Shown here: piece by piece, positions 17,453 to 26,282 of the stretch
How positions within the stretch are numbered: position 1 is the first letter of the stretch
How the letters are laid out: every line of letters begins with the position of its first letter
Assembly: GCA_038727705.1 (NCBI GenBank)
Contig: JAVYVJ010000002.1
Span: 488,600-552,599, forward strand
Length of the DNA: 64,000 nucleotides
Reading direction: 5' to 3'
Source of the DNA: Zestosphaera sp.
GTDB taxonomy: Archaea; Thermoproteota; Thermoprotei_A; Sulfolobales; NBVN01
Program-made: the position numbers and the translations under genes
The notes under the pieces: generated by a model
The model's database searches: none
Told to the model about the DNA's origin: nothing
The model's input: only the letters and a program-made list of their open reading frames with translations

Positions 17453-18142
17453 GTGAGTTCAAAGGAGACGTACAACAAGGAATTCCTGCCGTACGTGATC
17501 AAGTGGGGTTCTATGACGAACCTCATAGCGTACCCACTGCAATTCCTGCCGGGAATAGCTCTGGCGGTGCTGTATGGGTTATTCCCACCGGTAACCGCGA
17601 TAATTGCTGGGGCTGTAGCACAGATAAGTGTTTCAGGCGCCTTCTGGATCGTTGAGCCAATATCGTATTTCCCCATCCTCGGAGTGCCTGGAACATACAT
17701 GGCATTCCTATCGGGGAACATAGCTAATTTGAGGCTTCCATGCGCGTCCGTCGCTCAAAAAGCGGCTGGAGTGGAGCCTGGGACCGAAGAGGGCTCGATC
17801 GCGGCGACGCTGGGGGTGGCGGCCTCAGTCATGGTCAACACGGCGATGCTGACGATGGGTATATTCATAGGTGCTGCGATCTTCTACGCATTACCCACAA
17901 TAGTTAGAGTGTCACTACAGACTTACCTACTTCCAGCTATATTCGGAGCAGTCTTCACGCAGTTTGCGATAAGGGGTCCGAAGTACGGCATGGTCGCGTT
18001 GACGCTGGCTCTCCCGCTTTGCTATCTAGGGGCGAGAGGCATCCTCCCAGCATATGTAGTGATCTTGTCATGCGTATTTGGAACGATATTCATAGGACGC
18101 TACATAATATATGAGAGGGAGAGGAGGAAGGTGAAGTCGTAA
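17453..18142 (+). CDS. Polytopic membrane protein, partner of the DUF5058-like protein
   Basis: This 229-residue protein has about six hydrophobic helices, a conserved-looking PGTYMAFLSGNIANLRLPC loop and a basic C-terminus. The GTG at 17453 follows the previous stop by 2 nt. Earlier in-frame codons overlap the upstream gene and look non-coding. Its TAA overlaps the next ATG by one nucleotide. No named family was recognised. Position between a DUF5058-like protein and an M20 amidohydrolase suggests it is the second subunit of a small-molecule transporter. Confidence 0.75.
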   Translation: MSSKETYNKEFLPYVIKWGSMTNLIAYPLQFLPGIALAVLYGLFPPVTAIIAGAVAQISVSGAFWIVEPISYFPILGVPGTYMAFLSGNIANLRLPCASVAQKAAGVEPGTEEGSIAATLGVAASVMVNTAMLTMGIFIGAAIFYALPTIVRVSLQTYLLPAIFGAVFTQFAIRGPKYGMVALTLALPLCYLGARGILPAYVVILSCVFGTIFIGRYIIYERERRKVKS

Positions 18143-19584
18143 TGGATTCTGAGAAGGTCAAGGAGGAGGTTTGGCGATACATAGAGGAGAACGCGGAGGG
18201 GTTCGTGGAGATCGCCAGGAAGATATGGGAAAACCCTGAGCTAGGGCTTCAGGAGCGCTTTGCGTCGGACCTGCAAACACGAGTCCTCGAGGAAAACGGG
18301 TTTAGAATAAAGAGGGATATAGGTGGAATGCCCACAGCCTTCATCGCAGAGTACGGATCAGGGAGACCTATAATAGGAGTGCTTGGGGAGTATGACGCGC
18401 TGCCAGGCCTCTCCCAAAAAGCCAAGGCGCAGAGAGAGCCCGTTAGGGAGGGTGCCCCAGGCCACGGCTGCGGCCACAACCTTTTAGGAACGGCTGGGGT
18501 TGCGGCGGCAATAGCCGTTAAGAAACTTATGGAGGAGGGTAAAATCTCCGGGACGCTGCGGTATTACGGCTGCCCTGCTGAGGAAACATTGGTGGGGAAA
18601 GTGTATATGGCGAGAGAGGGGGTCTATAATGATCTAGATGCAGTCATAACGTGGCATCCAATGCTGTTAAACGCTGCATGGACCTCAAGCAGCTTAGCTA
18701 TGATATCGGTTCGATTCGAGTTCAAGGGCATCCCGGCCCACGCCGCTGCAAGCCCGGAAATGGGCCGCAGCGCCCTGGACGCTGCGGAGCTCATGAACGT
18801 GGGTGCCAATTACCTGAGGGAGCACGTCCCTGAGAAGGTGCGTATTCACTACTCAATCCTCTACGGTGGCAAGGAACCCAACATAGTCCCAGACAAGGCT
18901 GTAGTTTGGTATTACATCAGAGCCCCCGACCCGGTCCTCGTTGAGGAGGTCTTTGAACGGATGAAGAAAATAGCTCAAGGCGCTGCCTTAATGACCGAGA
19001 CTGAAGTCAGGTGGAGGGTCTTAACTGGATGCTACAACTACCTTCCCAACCTAACTATAACCAGGGTAGTGGTGGATAATATGATTAAGGTCGGCCCGCC
19101 GAGGTTCGACGAAGGTGACTACAAGCTTGCGGAGGAACTACAAAAAACCATGCCCCCCTCAGGCGTGCTCAAAGTCCTTAAGTCAATGAACGTCCCGGAG
19201 AAGCTAGTAAAGGAAATCAAGGATAAACCGCTCCACGATTCAATAGCTACAGAATTCTACGATCTTGGACTGGTTATGCCGGGCTCAACGGATGTCGGGG
19301 ATGTAAGTTGGGTAGCGCCCACAGCCCAATTCACGGCCGCATGCTGGCCCCTCGGGACCCCTAGTCACTCGTGGCAGGCAACAGCGGCAAGCGGCTCATA
19401 CATCGGATTTAAAGGAATGATATTCGCTGCAAAAGTCCTAGCTGGAACGGCGATAGACCTCCTCACAAACCCGGACGTCCTAGAGAGGGCGAGAAAAGAA
19501 TTTGAAGAAGCTACAGGCGGGAGAAAATACAAGCCTTTGATACCGGAGGACGCGAAGCCCCCGTTCGAGCAATTCGAGCATTAG
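18142..19584 (+). CDS. M20-family amidohydrolase, AbgB-like
   Basis: The 480-residue zinc hydrolase has GEYDALPGL, GHGCGHNLLG and PAEETLVGK as the M20 metal and catalytic motifs, plus late STDVGDVSW and SHSWQATAASG. The long insert and C-terminal features are those of p-aminobenzoyl-glutamate hydrolase subunit B and related indole-acetyl-amino-acid hydrolases. It is translationally coupled to the membrane gene before it. It is distinct from the other M20 enzyme at 7097, so the genome pairs two different transporter-hydrolase modules. The substrate is not known. Confidence 0.9.
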   Translation: MDSEKVKEEVWRYIEENAEGFVEIARKIWENPELGLQERFASDLQTRVLEENGFRIKRDIGGMPTAFIAEYGSGRPIIGVLGEYDALPGLSQKAKAQREPVREGAPGHGCGHNLLGTAGVAAAIAVKKLMEEGKISGTLRYYGCPAEETLVGKVYMAREGVYNDLDAVITWHPMLLNAAWTSSSLAMISVRFEFKGIPAHAAASPEMGRSALDAAELMNVGANYLREHVPEKVRIHYSILYGGKEPNIVPDKAVVWYYIRAPDPVLVEEVFERMKKIAQGAALMTETEVRWRVLTGCYNYLPNLTITRVVVDNMIKVGPPRFDEGDYKLAEELQKTMPPSGVLKVLKSMNVPEKLVKEIKDKPLHDSIATEFYDLGLVMPGSTDVGDVSWVAPTAQFTAACWPLGTPSHSWQATAASGSYIGFKGMIFAAKVLAGTAIDLLTNPDVLERARKEFEEATGGRKYKPLIPEDAKPPFEQFEH

Positions 19585-19700
19585 TTTAACCCTTTTTTAA
19601 TAACTCGCGAACACCACACACTAATCTCGAGATAGACCTCACCAACTGCCGTTGTAGGTTAAACTATATATGTGAGGCCCCTTAAGAATAAGGGGGTTCA

Positions 19701-20444
19701 ATGAAGGAAGGCAGCAATGTGTTGTGGCACTCGACTAGGAAATCCGCGTTAAGAGCTCCTTTCACCCTACTGAACACCGGCTGGATGTTTGACACCATTG
19801 AGTATACACGCGATGATTGGCTGGTCTACATAACGCTATATGTTATTGGACTAGCCGTCTCTATTTGCGTGGATGTTGCGTTCCTCATGCCGCTCATCAA
19901 CGTCCCCGCGATATCAATACTTTTCACTGTTGTGGGTTACGCTAAGTTCTTTTCGACCTTCCACAGCCTTATACGTGGGAGATACGAGTACCTCGTCACC
20001 TCCATAGGTGTGGTGTACTCATTTAGATGGCTGTGGAAAACTATCAAGTCCTTAGACTTCAAGTCCATTTCACTCATAGCGTTTATTAGGAAGTCGGGGA
20101 AGGGCACAGCGAATGTGTGTTTTTACGGCGAAGATGGGGATAGAGTGGAGTTTTACGGGTTCACGGACTACGAAGGCCTTATGAGGGCGCTCGTGGAGGT
20201 GCCTGGGCAGGACGATGGAGAGCAACACGTGAATTCCGGCGTTCTTTCCAAGGCATGGGGCAGTGTGAAAATACATCACGCAGAATACATGAATCCGAGG
20301 GGCGATAAAGTAGAAGTTACGTACATCATTAACGTCGACGGGCTTCCAAAGCTTCTGGAAAAAACGAAGACCCGCTTTAAGGGCGGTGAAGCGAAATTCA
20401 AATGCGCGGGTTACGAGTTCAAATTCACTCCAGCGAGCCGGTGA
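19701..20444 (+). CDS. Membrane protein with a PH-like cytosolic region, function unknown
   Basis: This 247-residue protein has two hydrophobic helices around residues 47-65 and 68-85. A beta-rich stretch (GRYEYLVTSIGVVYSF and FYGEDGDRVEFYGF) resembles bacterial PH (DUF304-type) domains. The C-terminal third is charged with no motif I can name. A TATA-like aaactatata (about 19661-19670) lies about 35 nt upstream, and gggggttca precedes the ATG. It has its own promoter and is not obviously part of the M20 operon. Confidence 0.6.
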   Translation: MKEGSNVLWHSTRKSALRAPFTLLNTGWMFDTIEYTRDDWLVYITLYVIGLAVSICVDVAFLMPLINVPAISILFTVVGYAKFFSTFHSLIRGRYEYLVTSIGVVYSFRWLWKTIKSLDFKSISLIAFIRKSGKGTANVCFYGEDGDRVEFYGFTDYEGLMRALVEVPGQDDGEQHVNSGVLSKAWGSVKIHHAEYMNPRGDKVEVTYIINVDGLPKLLEKTKTRFKGGEAKFKCAGYEFKFTPASR

Positions 20445-20565
20445 ATCGCCTCAGCGGGGCATGCCGCTTACACCCCATTTAGATCTATCCATGGCCGCTT
20501 GCGATATTATGTTAAGGTCTCATCGTTAATCGTGCAGCTTCATACCTACTCCTTAAGGAAATCAT

Positions 20566-21825
20566 CTAACCTCCCCAGACCCTTCGAGTAACCCGCAGTA
20601 TGTTCTCGCCGACGACCTTCCTTATATCTTGGTCTGAATATCCATGCTTAATGAGCCATCTTATCACGTTAGTGAACTCTGACGGGTTTTCAAGGCCGTC
20701 TACGAAATCCACCACCGGGTGCTCAGGCTCTTCCTCGGGCTTAAATATTGATAGTAGGCTGGAGAACACTCTGTGTAGTGAGACGTGGTCACCGAATATC
20801 GTGTCAAGGCCGAACGCCACGTGGTCTATGCCGACGAGCTTTTCAACGTGCTGGAAGTGCTCCATCACACTCTCGATGCTGTGCCTTGGGTTATTGCGGG
20901 TTATCGTTGTATGTGGGGCGGCCTCCACTCCGAAGACCCCGCCCTTATCAGCTAAGGCTATTATCACTTCATCAGGCTTCATCCTCCTGGTGGGCCACAG
21001 AGCTCTGGCACCGGCGTGCGTCACAACCACCGGATCCTCACTCGCCTCTATTACCTCGAGGCTCGTCCTGTCACCAACGTGGGATACGTCTATCAGTATG
21101 CCAAGCTTATTCATCCTCTCGACAAGGGCGTGCCCCAAGTCCGTCAGACCCCTATCCACCTTATCAGCTAGACCAGAGCCGAACTCGTTGCCTTTGCTGT
21201 AGGTTATTCCCATGCACCTGACTCCGAACCCGTAGAGCATGTCCACTTTAGCTAAGTCTTCGCCGATATGTGGTGGTGCCTCTAAGTGCAGCACCATCGC
21301 TATTCTCCCCTCCCCATGAGCCCTCCTAAAGTCTTCAGCATTAGTCGCTATGAACACTAAATCCTGGTGATCGATGTCCGCCCTATAAATCCCTATCTGG
21401 TGTACAACATTATCCCAATCCCAGGGGTCCGGGGATCTCGCGGGGCCGATGCCGTTCATCAGTCCTTCAAAGAACCCGTCCAGGCCGGAGCGGGCTAAAC
21501 CCTCATAGCCTATCCAGAACCTCCCACCCCTAATGTACTCTAAGAACTCGCTTGGATTCTCCGGAAATACAGCGCTATGCTCGTGGAAGGATATCACCAC
21601 ATTCTTCTCGAGTATTTCCTGAAATCTCCCCTCCTCCGCCCTATCGAGCTCTATCATCCTGGATTTAACCCTCCCCACCTGGGGTACGAGCTTAAACGGC
21701 CTGTAATCCCTATACGGCTTGAGGAAGGACCATGACTCATAATTAGTGTGCTTCTTGCTCTTACCCACTTCAACACACCACACTACAATGTTACGGGGTA
21801 TATTTAATGCTCCCACGGCAGGCAT
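20566..21825 (-). CDS. Membrane dipeptidase-like metallohydrolase (peptidase M19)
   Basis: The 419-residue TIM-barrel protein has M19 landmarks. FHEHSAVFPEN near residue 76 stands where the first metal pair (HxD) lies. MVLHLEAPP supplies the bridging Glu, and DVSHVGDRT and THAGARAL supply the later His ligands. GIDHVAFGLDTIFGDH is near the C-terminus. M19 enzymes hydrolyse dipeptides, often with a C-terminal D-residue. The canonical HxD looks like HxH here, a variant site. The true start may be one of the GTG codons near residue 15-17, since the first residues look atypical. No signal peptide is seen. Confidence 0.85.
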   Translation of the reverse strand: MPAVGALNIPRNIVVWCVEVGKSKKHTNYESWSFLKPYRDYRPFKLVPQVGRVKSRMIELDRAEEGRFQEILEKNVVISFHEHSAVFPENPSEFLEYIRGGRFWIGYEGLARSGLDGFFEGLMNGIGPARSPDPWDWDNVVHQIGIYRADIDHQDLVFIATNAEDFRRAHGEGRIAMVLHLEAPPHIGEDLAKVDMLYGFGVRCMGITYSKGNEFGSGLADKVDRGLTDLGHALVERMNKLGILIDVSHVGDRTSLEVIEASEDPVVVTHAGARALWPTRRMKPDEVIIALADKGGVFGVEAAPHTTITRNNPRHSIESVMEHFQHVEKLVGIDHVAFGLDTIFGDHVSLHRVFSSLLSIFKPEEEPEHPVVDFVDGLENPSEFTNVIRWLIKHGYSDQDIRKVVGENILRVTRRVWGG

Positions 21826-21903
21826 CGTGGTATGGCGTCCCTCCCCTGAAGCACGTGGTTTGGGGGTGCGATGCTTAAATCCCCTGGTTAGGTAGTTACG
21901 TGG

Positions 21904-21993
21904 ATGATGAGGGTTGAAAGCGATGAATTCGTGATTGGAGGCTGGGGGCTGAAAGGACTTAATTTGCGGGAGCTCGATTTTCTGAGGGGTTAG
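21904..21993 (+). CDS. Possible 29-residue micro-ORF directly upstream of, and in frame with, the adenylate kinase gene
   Basis: ATG ATG at 21904 opens a short frame ending at TAG 21991-21993. It is in the same frame as the downstream kinase and is preceded by a TATA-like cttaaat about 35 nt upstream. Its sequence (ending LRELDFLRG) is not recognisable. It may be a leader peptide, an upstream regulatory ORF, or the end of an untranslated RNA. Coding status is uncertain. Confidence 0.3.
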   Translation: MMRVESDEFVIGGWGLKGLNLRELDFLRG

Positions 21994-22011
21994 GGGCTGG
22001 GCGGAGCTATC

Positions 22012-22578
22012 GTGATTTCGGGCACTCCAGGCGTTGGAAAGACCTACGTGGCGACCAGACTCGCCAGTAGGTTAGGCCTCAAGTACCTGAACCTCTCCGA
22101 GCTGGTTGTCAGTGAGGCGCTGTATACTGATAAGGATGAGGCTAGGGACACGTACGTGGTTGATGAGGAGAGACTAATCGAGAGGGTGAGGACTATGCTT
22201 GGAAGCCTCGAATCAGACGTGGTGGTGGACAGTCATTACGGGGAGATAATACCTGACGAGTTGGTGAGGATCATCTTCGTGCTCAGACTGAATCCAGCAC
22301 TCCTGTATAGGAAGCTCGTCGAGAGGGGGTGGGTTAAGTCGAAGGTGTTGGAGAACGTCGAGGCCGAGTTGCTGGGCGTGTGCGCGCGCAATGCGTTGGA
22401 GGAGCACCCGGAGAGTAAAGTCTGCGAGATCGATGTAAGCGACAGAAACCTGGATGAGGTGGTCGACGAGGTCGTGGGGATTCTCAACGGCTCGAGAGCG
22501 TGCCACCCGGCCATCGACTGGCTCTCGCAGGAACTCCCTGACGACCTTCTAGCCGAGCTACTTAAGCGTGAGTCCTGA
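22012..22578 (+). CDS. Adenylate kinase-like NTPase of the AK6/Fap7 family
   Basis: The 188-residue protein begins with the P-loop SGTPGVGKT, followed by the NLSELV segment. VVDSHYGEII corresponds to the Fap7 DxHxxE/G region. Archaeal and eukaryotic Fap7 binds ribosomal protein uS11 and assists small-subunit maturation. It also has adenylate kinase activity. The only standard start, GTG 22012, removes most of the first beta strand. In-frame codons back to the TAG at 21991 (GGG CTG GGC GGA GCT ATC) would restore it if a non-standard start were used. The extended C-terminal tail is acidic. Confidence 0.85.
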   Translation: MISGTPGVGKTYVATRLASRLGLKYLNLSELVVSEALYTDKDEARDTYVVDEERLIERVRTMLGSLESDVVVDSHYGEIIPDELVRIIFVLRLNPALLYRKLVERGWVKSKVLENVEAELLGVCARNALEEHPESKVCEIDVSDRNLDEVVDEVVGILNGSRACHPAIDWLSQELPDDLLAELLKRES

Positions 22579-22638
22579 CCGATCCCCCGCGTGAGCGCGC
22601 TTTTAAAGTTATTCCGGACACTATTATCGGTGCCTTAA

Positions 22639-23061
22639 GTGGAGTTGGGCGACGGCGTACTGCGTGACGAGTGCCTTGTGCAGAGCATCCGTAAGTCCTT
22701 AATACCTAACGTACTCATCCTGAACCTGCAGTGTCAAGGCAGCAACGTCGAGCTAGACCTGCTGAGGGAATTGCTGGTGGTCTCCGAGGGGGGTAAGGCA
22801 AAATACCTTCTCAGCAGGGAGAAGCCGGAGTATGATGAGAGGAGGGATTTCGTGGCTTGGGGTTACGTGATCGGTAAGAAGGTGGTCGACGCTGGTAGCC
22901 CCCCGCATCAGGGGAAGAGGCAGAAGCTAATCGTGTCGCTCTGGGGTTACATGGTCATGATCGAGTCTGGGGAGAACATAAACAACTGCTTCAACGTGAT
23001 GGATAAAGTCTACTTCAAGCTCTCACCAGCCGGCAGCGAACCCCAACAGGCTACGGGCTGA
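22639..23061 (+). CDS. Conserved-looking protein of unknown function
   Basis: This 140-residue protein is probably real: it lies on the strand of its neighbours and has a TATA-like ttttaaag (22601-22608) about 35 nt upstream and good codon texture. It opens with GTG (22639). It contains a hydrophobic strand pair, a charged middle (SREKPEYDERRDFV) and a Cys near the N-terminus, with no metal motif or catalytic pattern that I recognise. It sits between two P-loop kinase-like genes. Confidence 0.6.
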   Translation: MELGDGVLRDECLVQSIRKSLIPNVLILNLQCQGSNVELDLLRELLVVSEGGKAKYLLSREKPEYDERRDFVAWGYVIGKKVVDAGSPPHQGKRQKLIVSLWGYMVMIESGENINNCFNVMDKVYFKLSPAGSEPQQATG

Positions 23062-23116
23062 GCCCACCCCCTCATTCCCCTTATTAAAGCGTAAGACCTA
23101 TGTATTGGGAGTCGTG

Positions 23117-23653
23117 ATGATCATCTGCATTACCGGCATGCCGGGCGCCGGGAAGTCGGAGGTCGCCAGGAGACTCGCCACACGCCTCAACGCTGAGTTA
23201 CTGAATATGGGTGACTTCGTGAGGCGGGAGGCGCTTAGGAGGGGGCTCGGCCTAAGCATGGAGGGCTTGCTGAGGCTGGCTAATGAGTTAAGGCGTGAGA
23301 TGGGTCCGGACGCGGTGGCTAAGCTGGTTCTCACGCAGGTCGCTGGCGACGGGCTGTACGTGGTGGACGGCGTTAGGAATGTTGAGGAGGTGGAGGCCTT
23401 CAGAAGTAGGACGGAGACTATTCTGGTGGCTGTCCACGCATCGCCTAAGGAGAGGTTCAGGAGGCTATCAAGCAGAGGCAGGAGTGACGACCCGAGGACC
23501 TACGAGGAGTTCAGGGAGAGGGACTTCAGGGAGCTCGAGCTGGGCGTGGGGAACGTCATAGCCATGGCGGACGTGATGGTCGTGAATCAAGGACGTGACG
23601 TGGACTCAGTCGTCGATGATGCCTTAAAATCCATTAGGGAGGTCCTAAGCTGA
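23117..23653 (+). CDS. P-loop kinase-like protein, UPF0200 family
   Basis: This 178-residue protein begins with CITGMPGAGKSE (Walker A) and has a nucleotide-monophosphate-kinase-like fold. Motifs include a lid-like RLSSRGRSDDPRTYEEF segment and DGVRN. It matches the archaeal UPF0200 group, whose substrate is not established. The frame runs back to a TTG at 23105, but ATG 23117 is preceded by a gggag ribosome-binding site and fits the family. The stop overlaps the UPF0201 ATG by one nucleotide. This UPF0200-UPF0201 pairing recurs in archaea. Confidence 0.85.
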   Translation: MIICITGMPGAGKSEVARRLATRLNAELLNMGDFVRREALRRGLGLSMEGLLRLANELRREMGPDAVAKLVLTQVAGDGLYVVDGVRNVEEVEAFRSRTETILVAVHASPKERFRRLSSRGRSDDPRTYEEFRERDFRELELGVGNVIAMADVMVVNQGRDVDSVVDDALKSIREVLS

Positions 23654-24087
23654 TGTTCCTGTTGACAGTGACCTGCGAGCTGAGACCCACTGAAGATAGG
23701 GATAAGGTCGTCAAGGCCATCACCAACCTATTCACCTTGGAGAGGGTCGAGGTGGTTGAGGACTACCCCTACAGCAGGGTGGTCGGCGAGAGCAGGAGGG
23801 TCGAGTCCTTGACTAAGCTGCATCACCTCCTCAGGCAGGAGAGGATACTCGATACCGTGAGGGGCGTTCTGCTCGGCGGTAAGGCGGGTAACACGGTTGA
23901 GTTTAAGCTGCACAAGCAGAGCGCCTACGTAGGGCGGGCCACGATAGTGACGCTCGACAGTGAATCCCCGCTAGGGCCTATAGTCGTCAGGGTGACCAGC
24001 GACAAGATAGATGAGGTGATAGAATGGTTGACTCCGAAGACTGTTGACGGACGCCCAGTGCGTGAGAGGCAAATCCCTAAGGTGTGA
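23653..24087 (+). CDS. UPF0201 family protein, possible RNA-associated factor
   Basis: The 144-residue protein has the UPF0201 pattern: an N-terminal alpha-beta domain (VTCELRPTEDRDKVVKAI) and a C-terminal SPLGPIVVRV segment. The family has been predicted to associate with the archaeal exosome and RNA metabolism, though I know of no direct biochemical proof. It is translationally coupled to the UPF0200 gene and followed by a Lsm-family gene. Confidence 0.85.
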   Translation: MFLLTVTCELRPTEDRDKVVKAITNLFTLERVEVVEDYPYSRVVGESRRVESLTKLHHLLRQERILDTVRGVLLGGKAGNTVEFKLHKQSAYVGRATIVTLDSESPLGPIVVRVTSDKIDEVIEWLTPKTVDGRPVRERQIPKV

Positions 24088-24186
24088 GGGCAGGACTGCG
24101 GAGGGAACGCAATCAGGTGTTTAGAGATCCCCCATCCCAATGAATTTTTAAGGTTTATTCAGCTATATCAAGTTTAGGTAGTTGAA

Positions 24187-24657
24187 ATGGGTGCGGTCGC
24201 GCAGTCCGCGTTAAGGAATTTGATAAGCGAGTTAAACAATTTAGTAGGGAATGAGATACTCGTTAAGCTCGCTGATGGAACCGTCTACATCGGCAGGCTG
24301 GTGGGGCTGGATTTGAGTGAGAGGCTCTCACTCCATTTAATCCTCGAGAACGCTAGAAGCCAGGATGGCAGGACCTTCTATAAGGTTTTCATCAACGGCT
24401 CGAGGATCTCTGAAATCATATTCGAATCCAGACCCATGTTCGACCCGGAGGAGTTCGGGAGGTACGTAGCTTCTAAGCTTAACATACCCGGCTCGTTCAT
24501 CAAGGTGATTAAGGAGGCCCACGCAGTCTACGTGTACGATAAGTTCAAGATAACGGAGAACGGGGTTGAGGGGGCTGGGGCTTTAGCGACGAAGCTCTAC
24601 AGTGCCCTGCAGGAGTACCTGGACATGAAGAAGCGGGGCGCGCAGGTCCAAACATGA
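24187..24657 (+). CDS. Lsm/Sm-like archaeal protein with C-terminal extension (SmAP3-like)
   Basis: Residues 15-85 form the Sm fold, with Sm1 (LVGNEILVKLADGTVYIGRLVGLD) and Sm2 (VFINGSRISEII). A C-terminal domain of about 65 residues follows. The length of 156 and the extra domain match crenarchaeal SmAP3 rather than the short SmAP1/2. Sm rings bind U-rich RNA. A TATA-like tttttaagg lies about 35 nt upstream (24146-24154). The TGT gene follows 47 nt later on the same strand. A second, short SmAP is at 32333-32581. Confidence 0.88.
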   Translation: MGAVAQSALRNLISELNNLVGNEILVKLADGTVYIGRLVGLDLSERLSLHLILENARSQDGRTFYKVFINGSRISEIIFESRPMFDPEEFGRYVASKLNIPGSFIKVIKEAHAVYVYDKFKITENGVEGAGALATKLYSALQEYLDMKKRGAQVQT

Positions 24658-24704
24658 AGGGGGGAGCCCTCCCCAAGCATCAGGAGAAGTGGTAGGAGCT
24701 GTGT

Positions 24705-26264
24705 ATGAGTTTTGAAATCAGAGATAAGGATCTGGCCGGCAGGATAGGTAGGCTGAGGACCAGGTCAGGCGTGGTTGAGACGCCTGCATTCTTCCCCGTA
24801 GTTAATCCCGTGAAGCAGAGGAGGGACGTGCCTACAAGCAAGATAATGGACATAGGCTTCAGCCAAGTCATAACGAATGCGTACATAATAAAGCAGGTTT
24901 ACGGCGATAAAGCCAAGGAACTCACCGTTAAGGGGGTGATAGAGTTCAGCGGGGTTGTAATGACCGACTCAGGTGCCTACCAAATACTGAGGTACGGTAG
25001 GGAGAGGATAAGGATAGACCCTGAGGAGATAGCGACATACCAGCAGGAGATACGTTCGGACATAGCGGTGATAGCGGACATACCCACGAGGGATGACGTG
25101 GGCTACGAGGAAGCTAAAGAGAGTGTTGAGGAGACCTTAAGGAGGGCTCGAACCACCATAGAGAGGGTGGGGGGTGGTGATGTTGTTTGGGTCCTCCCGA
25201 TACAGGGTGGAGTGCATTTAGACCTGGTTGCCAGATCGGCTGAGGAGGCTAGGACCATAGACGGTTACAGCATGTACGCGATCGGCTCGCCGGTGACGGT
25301 GCTGGAGAAGTACGGCTTTGAGAAGGTCGTGGATATGGTGGCTACGGCCAAGGCGATACTGCCTCTAGACAAGCCGGTCCACCTCTTCGGAGGAGGTCAC
25401 CCCCTCATAATACCGCTCATGGTAGCTTTAGGTGTGGACAGCTTTGACTCAGCCTCATACATCCTCTACGCCAGAGACGGGAGGTACATGACGGAGGACA
25501 GCACTTACAGACTCGCGGACCTTGAGTACCTGCCGTGCGAGTGCGAGGTCTGTAGCAAGCGCACACCCAAGGACCTAATGGAACTGGAGGAGGGCGAGAG
25601 GACTAGATTGCTCTCCATACACAACCTACACGTGATAAACAGGGAGATTAAGCGGGTTAAGACCGCAGTTAAGGAGGGCAGACTATGGGAGCTGATTGAG
25701 GAACGGGCCAGGGCCCACCCATCCCTCAGGGAGGCCCTCAACACGTTGCTGAAGTATGTGGACTGGATGGAGAGGCTGGACCCCAGGTTTAAAGGGGATG
25801 CGCACGCTATATTCCTCTACGACGTAACCTCATACCGCAGGCCGGAGTTAGTGCGTCATAGAAGGCTTATCAGGGAGACACGCATCGAGGGCAAGAAGAG
25901 GGTGGTCTTGATCCCAGGAAGCCCTGAGGAGAAGCCTTTCAGAAGCTCTAGGATATACGCGAGATCGCTCACCGCGGGACTCATTGATGAGGACTCCTAC
26001 ACGCTGGCGTACATACCCTACTTCAACTTAGTCCCTATCGAGTTGGATCAGGCATTCCCTTACTCCCAATTCGAGATGCCCTCAACCCCCGAGGAGTCGG
26101 TTATCAAACTCATGGCCGAAGAGATCCGCGAGACCCTCATCAACAGACTCGCGGGCGTGCGTGAGGTCGTGATCGTAACCTGCTCTCAATACGCTTGGAG
26201 TAGGCGGGAACTGTTTGAAGGGCTCAAAACCCTGGGTAACGTTAAGCTGGTGGAGGTTTGTTAA
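24705..26264 (+). CDS. tgtA: Archaeosine tRNA-guanine transglycosylase
   Basis: The 519-residue protein has the ArcTGT catalytic barrel. MTDSGAYQ carries the active-site aspartate, PIQGGVH is the preQ0-binding loop, and CECEVCSK with a later His (HNLHVINRE) binds zinc. It exchanges guanine 15 of tRNA for preQ0 on the way to archaeosine. About 150 residues of C-terminal domain follow (C1/C2 type), but the PUA domain that ends most full-length archaeal enzymes (about 580 or more residues) is absent. A separate PUA protein is encoded at 27008-27505, 0.7 kb away on the other strand. Confidence 0.92.
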   Translation: MSFEIRDKDLAGRIGRLRTRSGVVETPAFFPVVNPVKQRRDVPTSKIMDIGFSQVITNAYIIKQVYGDKAKELTVKGVIEFSGVVMTDSGAYQILRYGRERIRIDPEEIATYQQEIRSDIAVIADIPTRDDVGYEEAKESVEETLRRARTTIERVGGGDVVWVLPIQGGVHLDLVARSAEEARTIDGYSMYAIGSPVTVLEKYGFEKVVDMVATAKAILPLDKPVHLFGGGHPLIIPLMVALGVDSFDSASYILYARDGRYMTEDSTYRLADLEYLPCECEVCSKRTPKDLMELEEGERTRLLSIHNLHVINREIKRVKTAVKEGRLWELIEERARAHPSLREALNTLLKYVDWMERLDPRFKGDAHAIFLYDVTSYRRPELVRHRRLIRETRIEGKKRVVLIPGSPEEKPFRSSRIYARSLTAGLIDEDSYTLAYIPYFNLVPIELDQAFPYSQFEMPSTPEESVIKLMAEEIRETLINRLAGVREVVIVTCSQYAWSRRELFEGLKTLGNVKLVEVC

Positions 26265-26282
26265 AACACCCACACACGCGAC

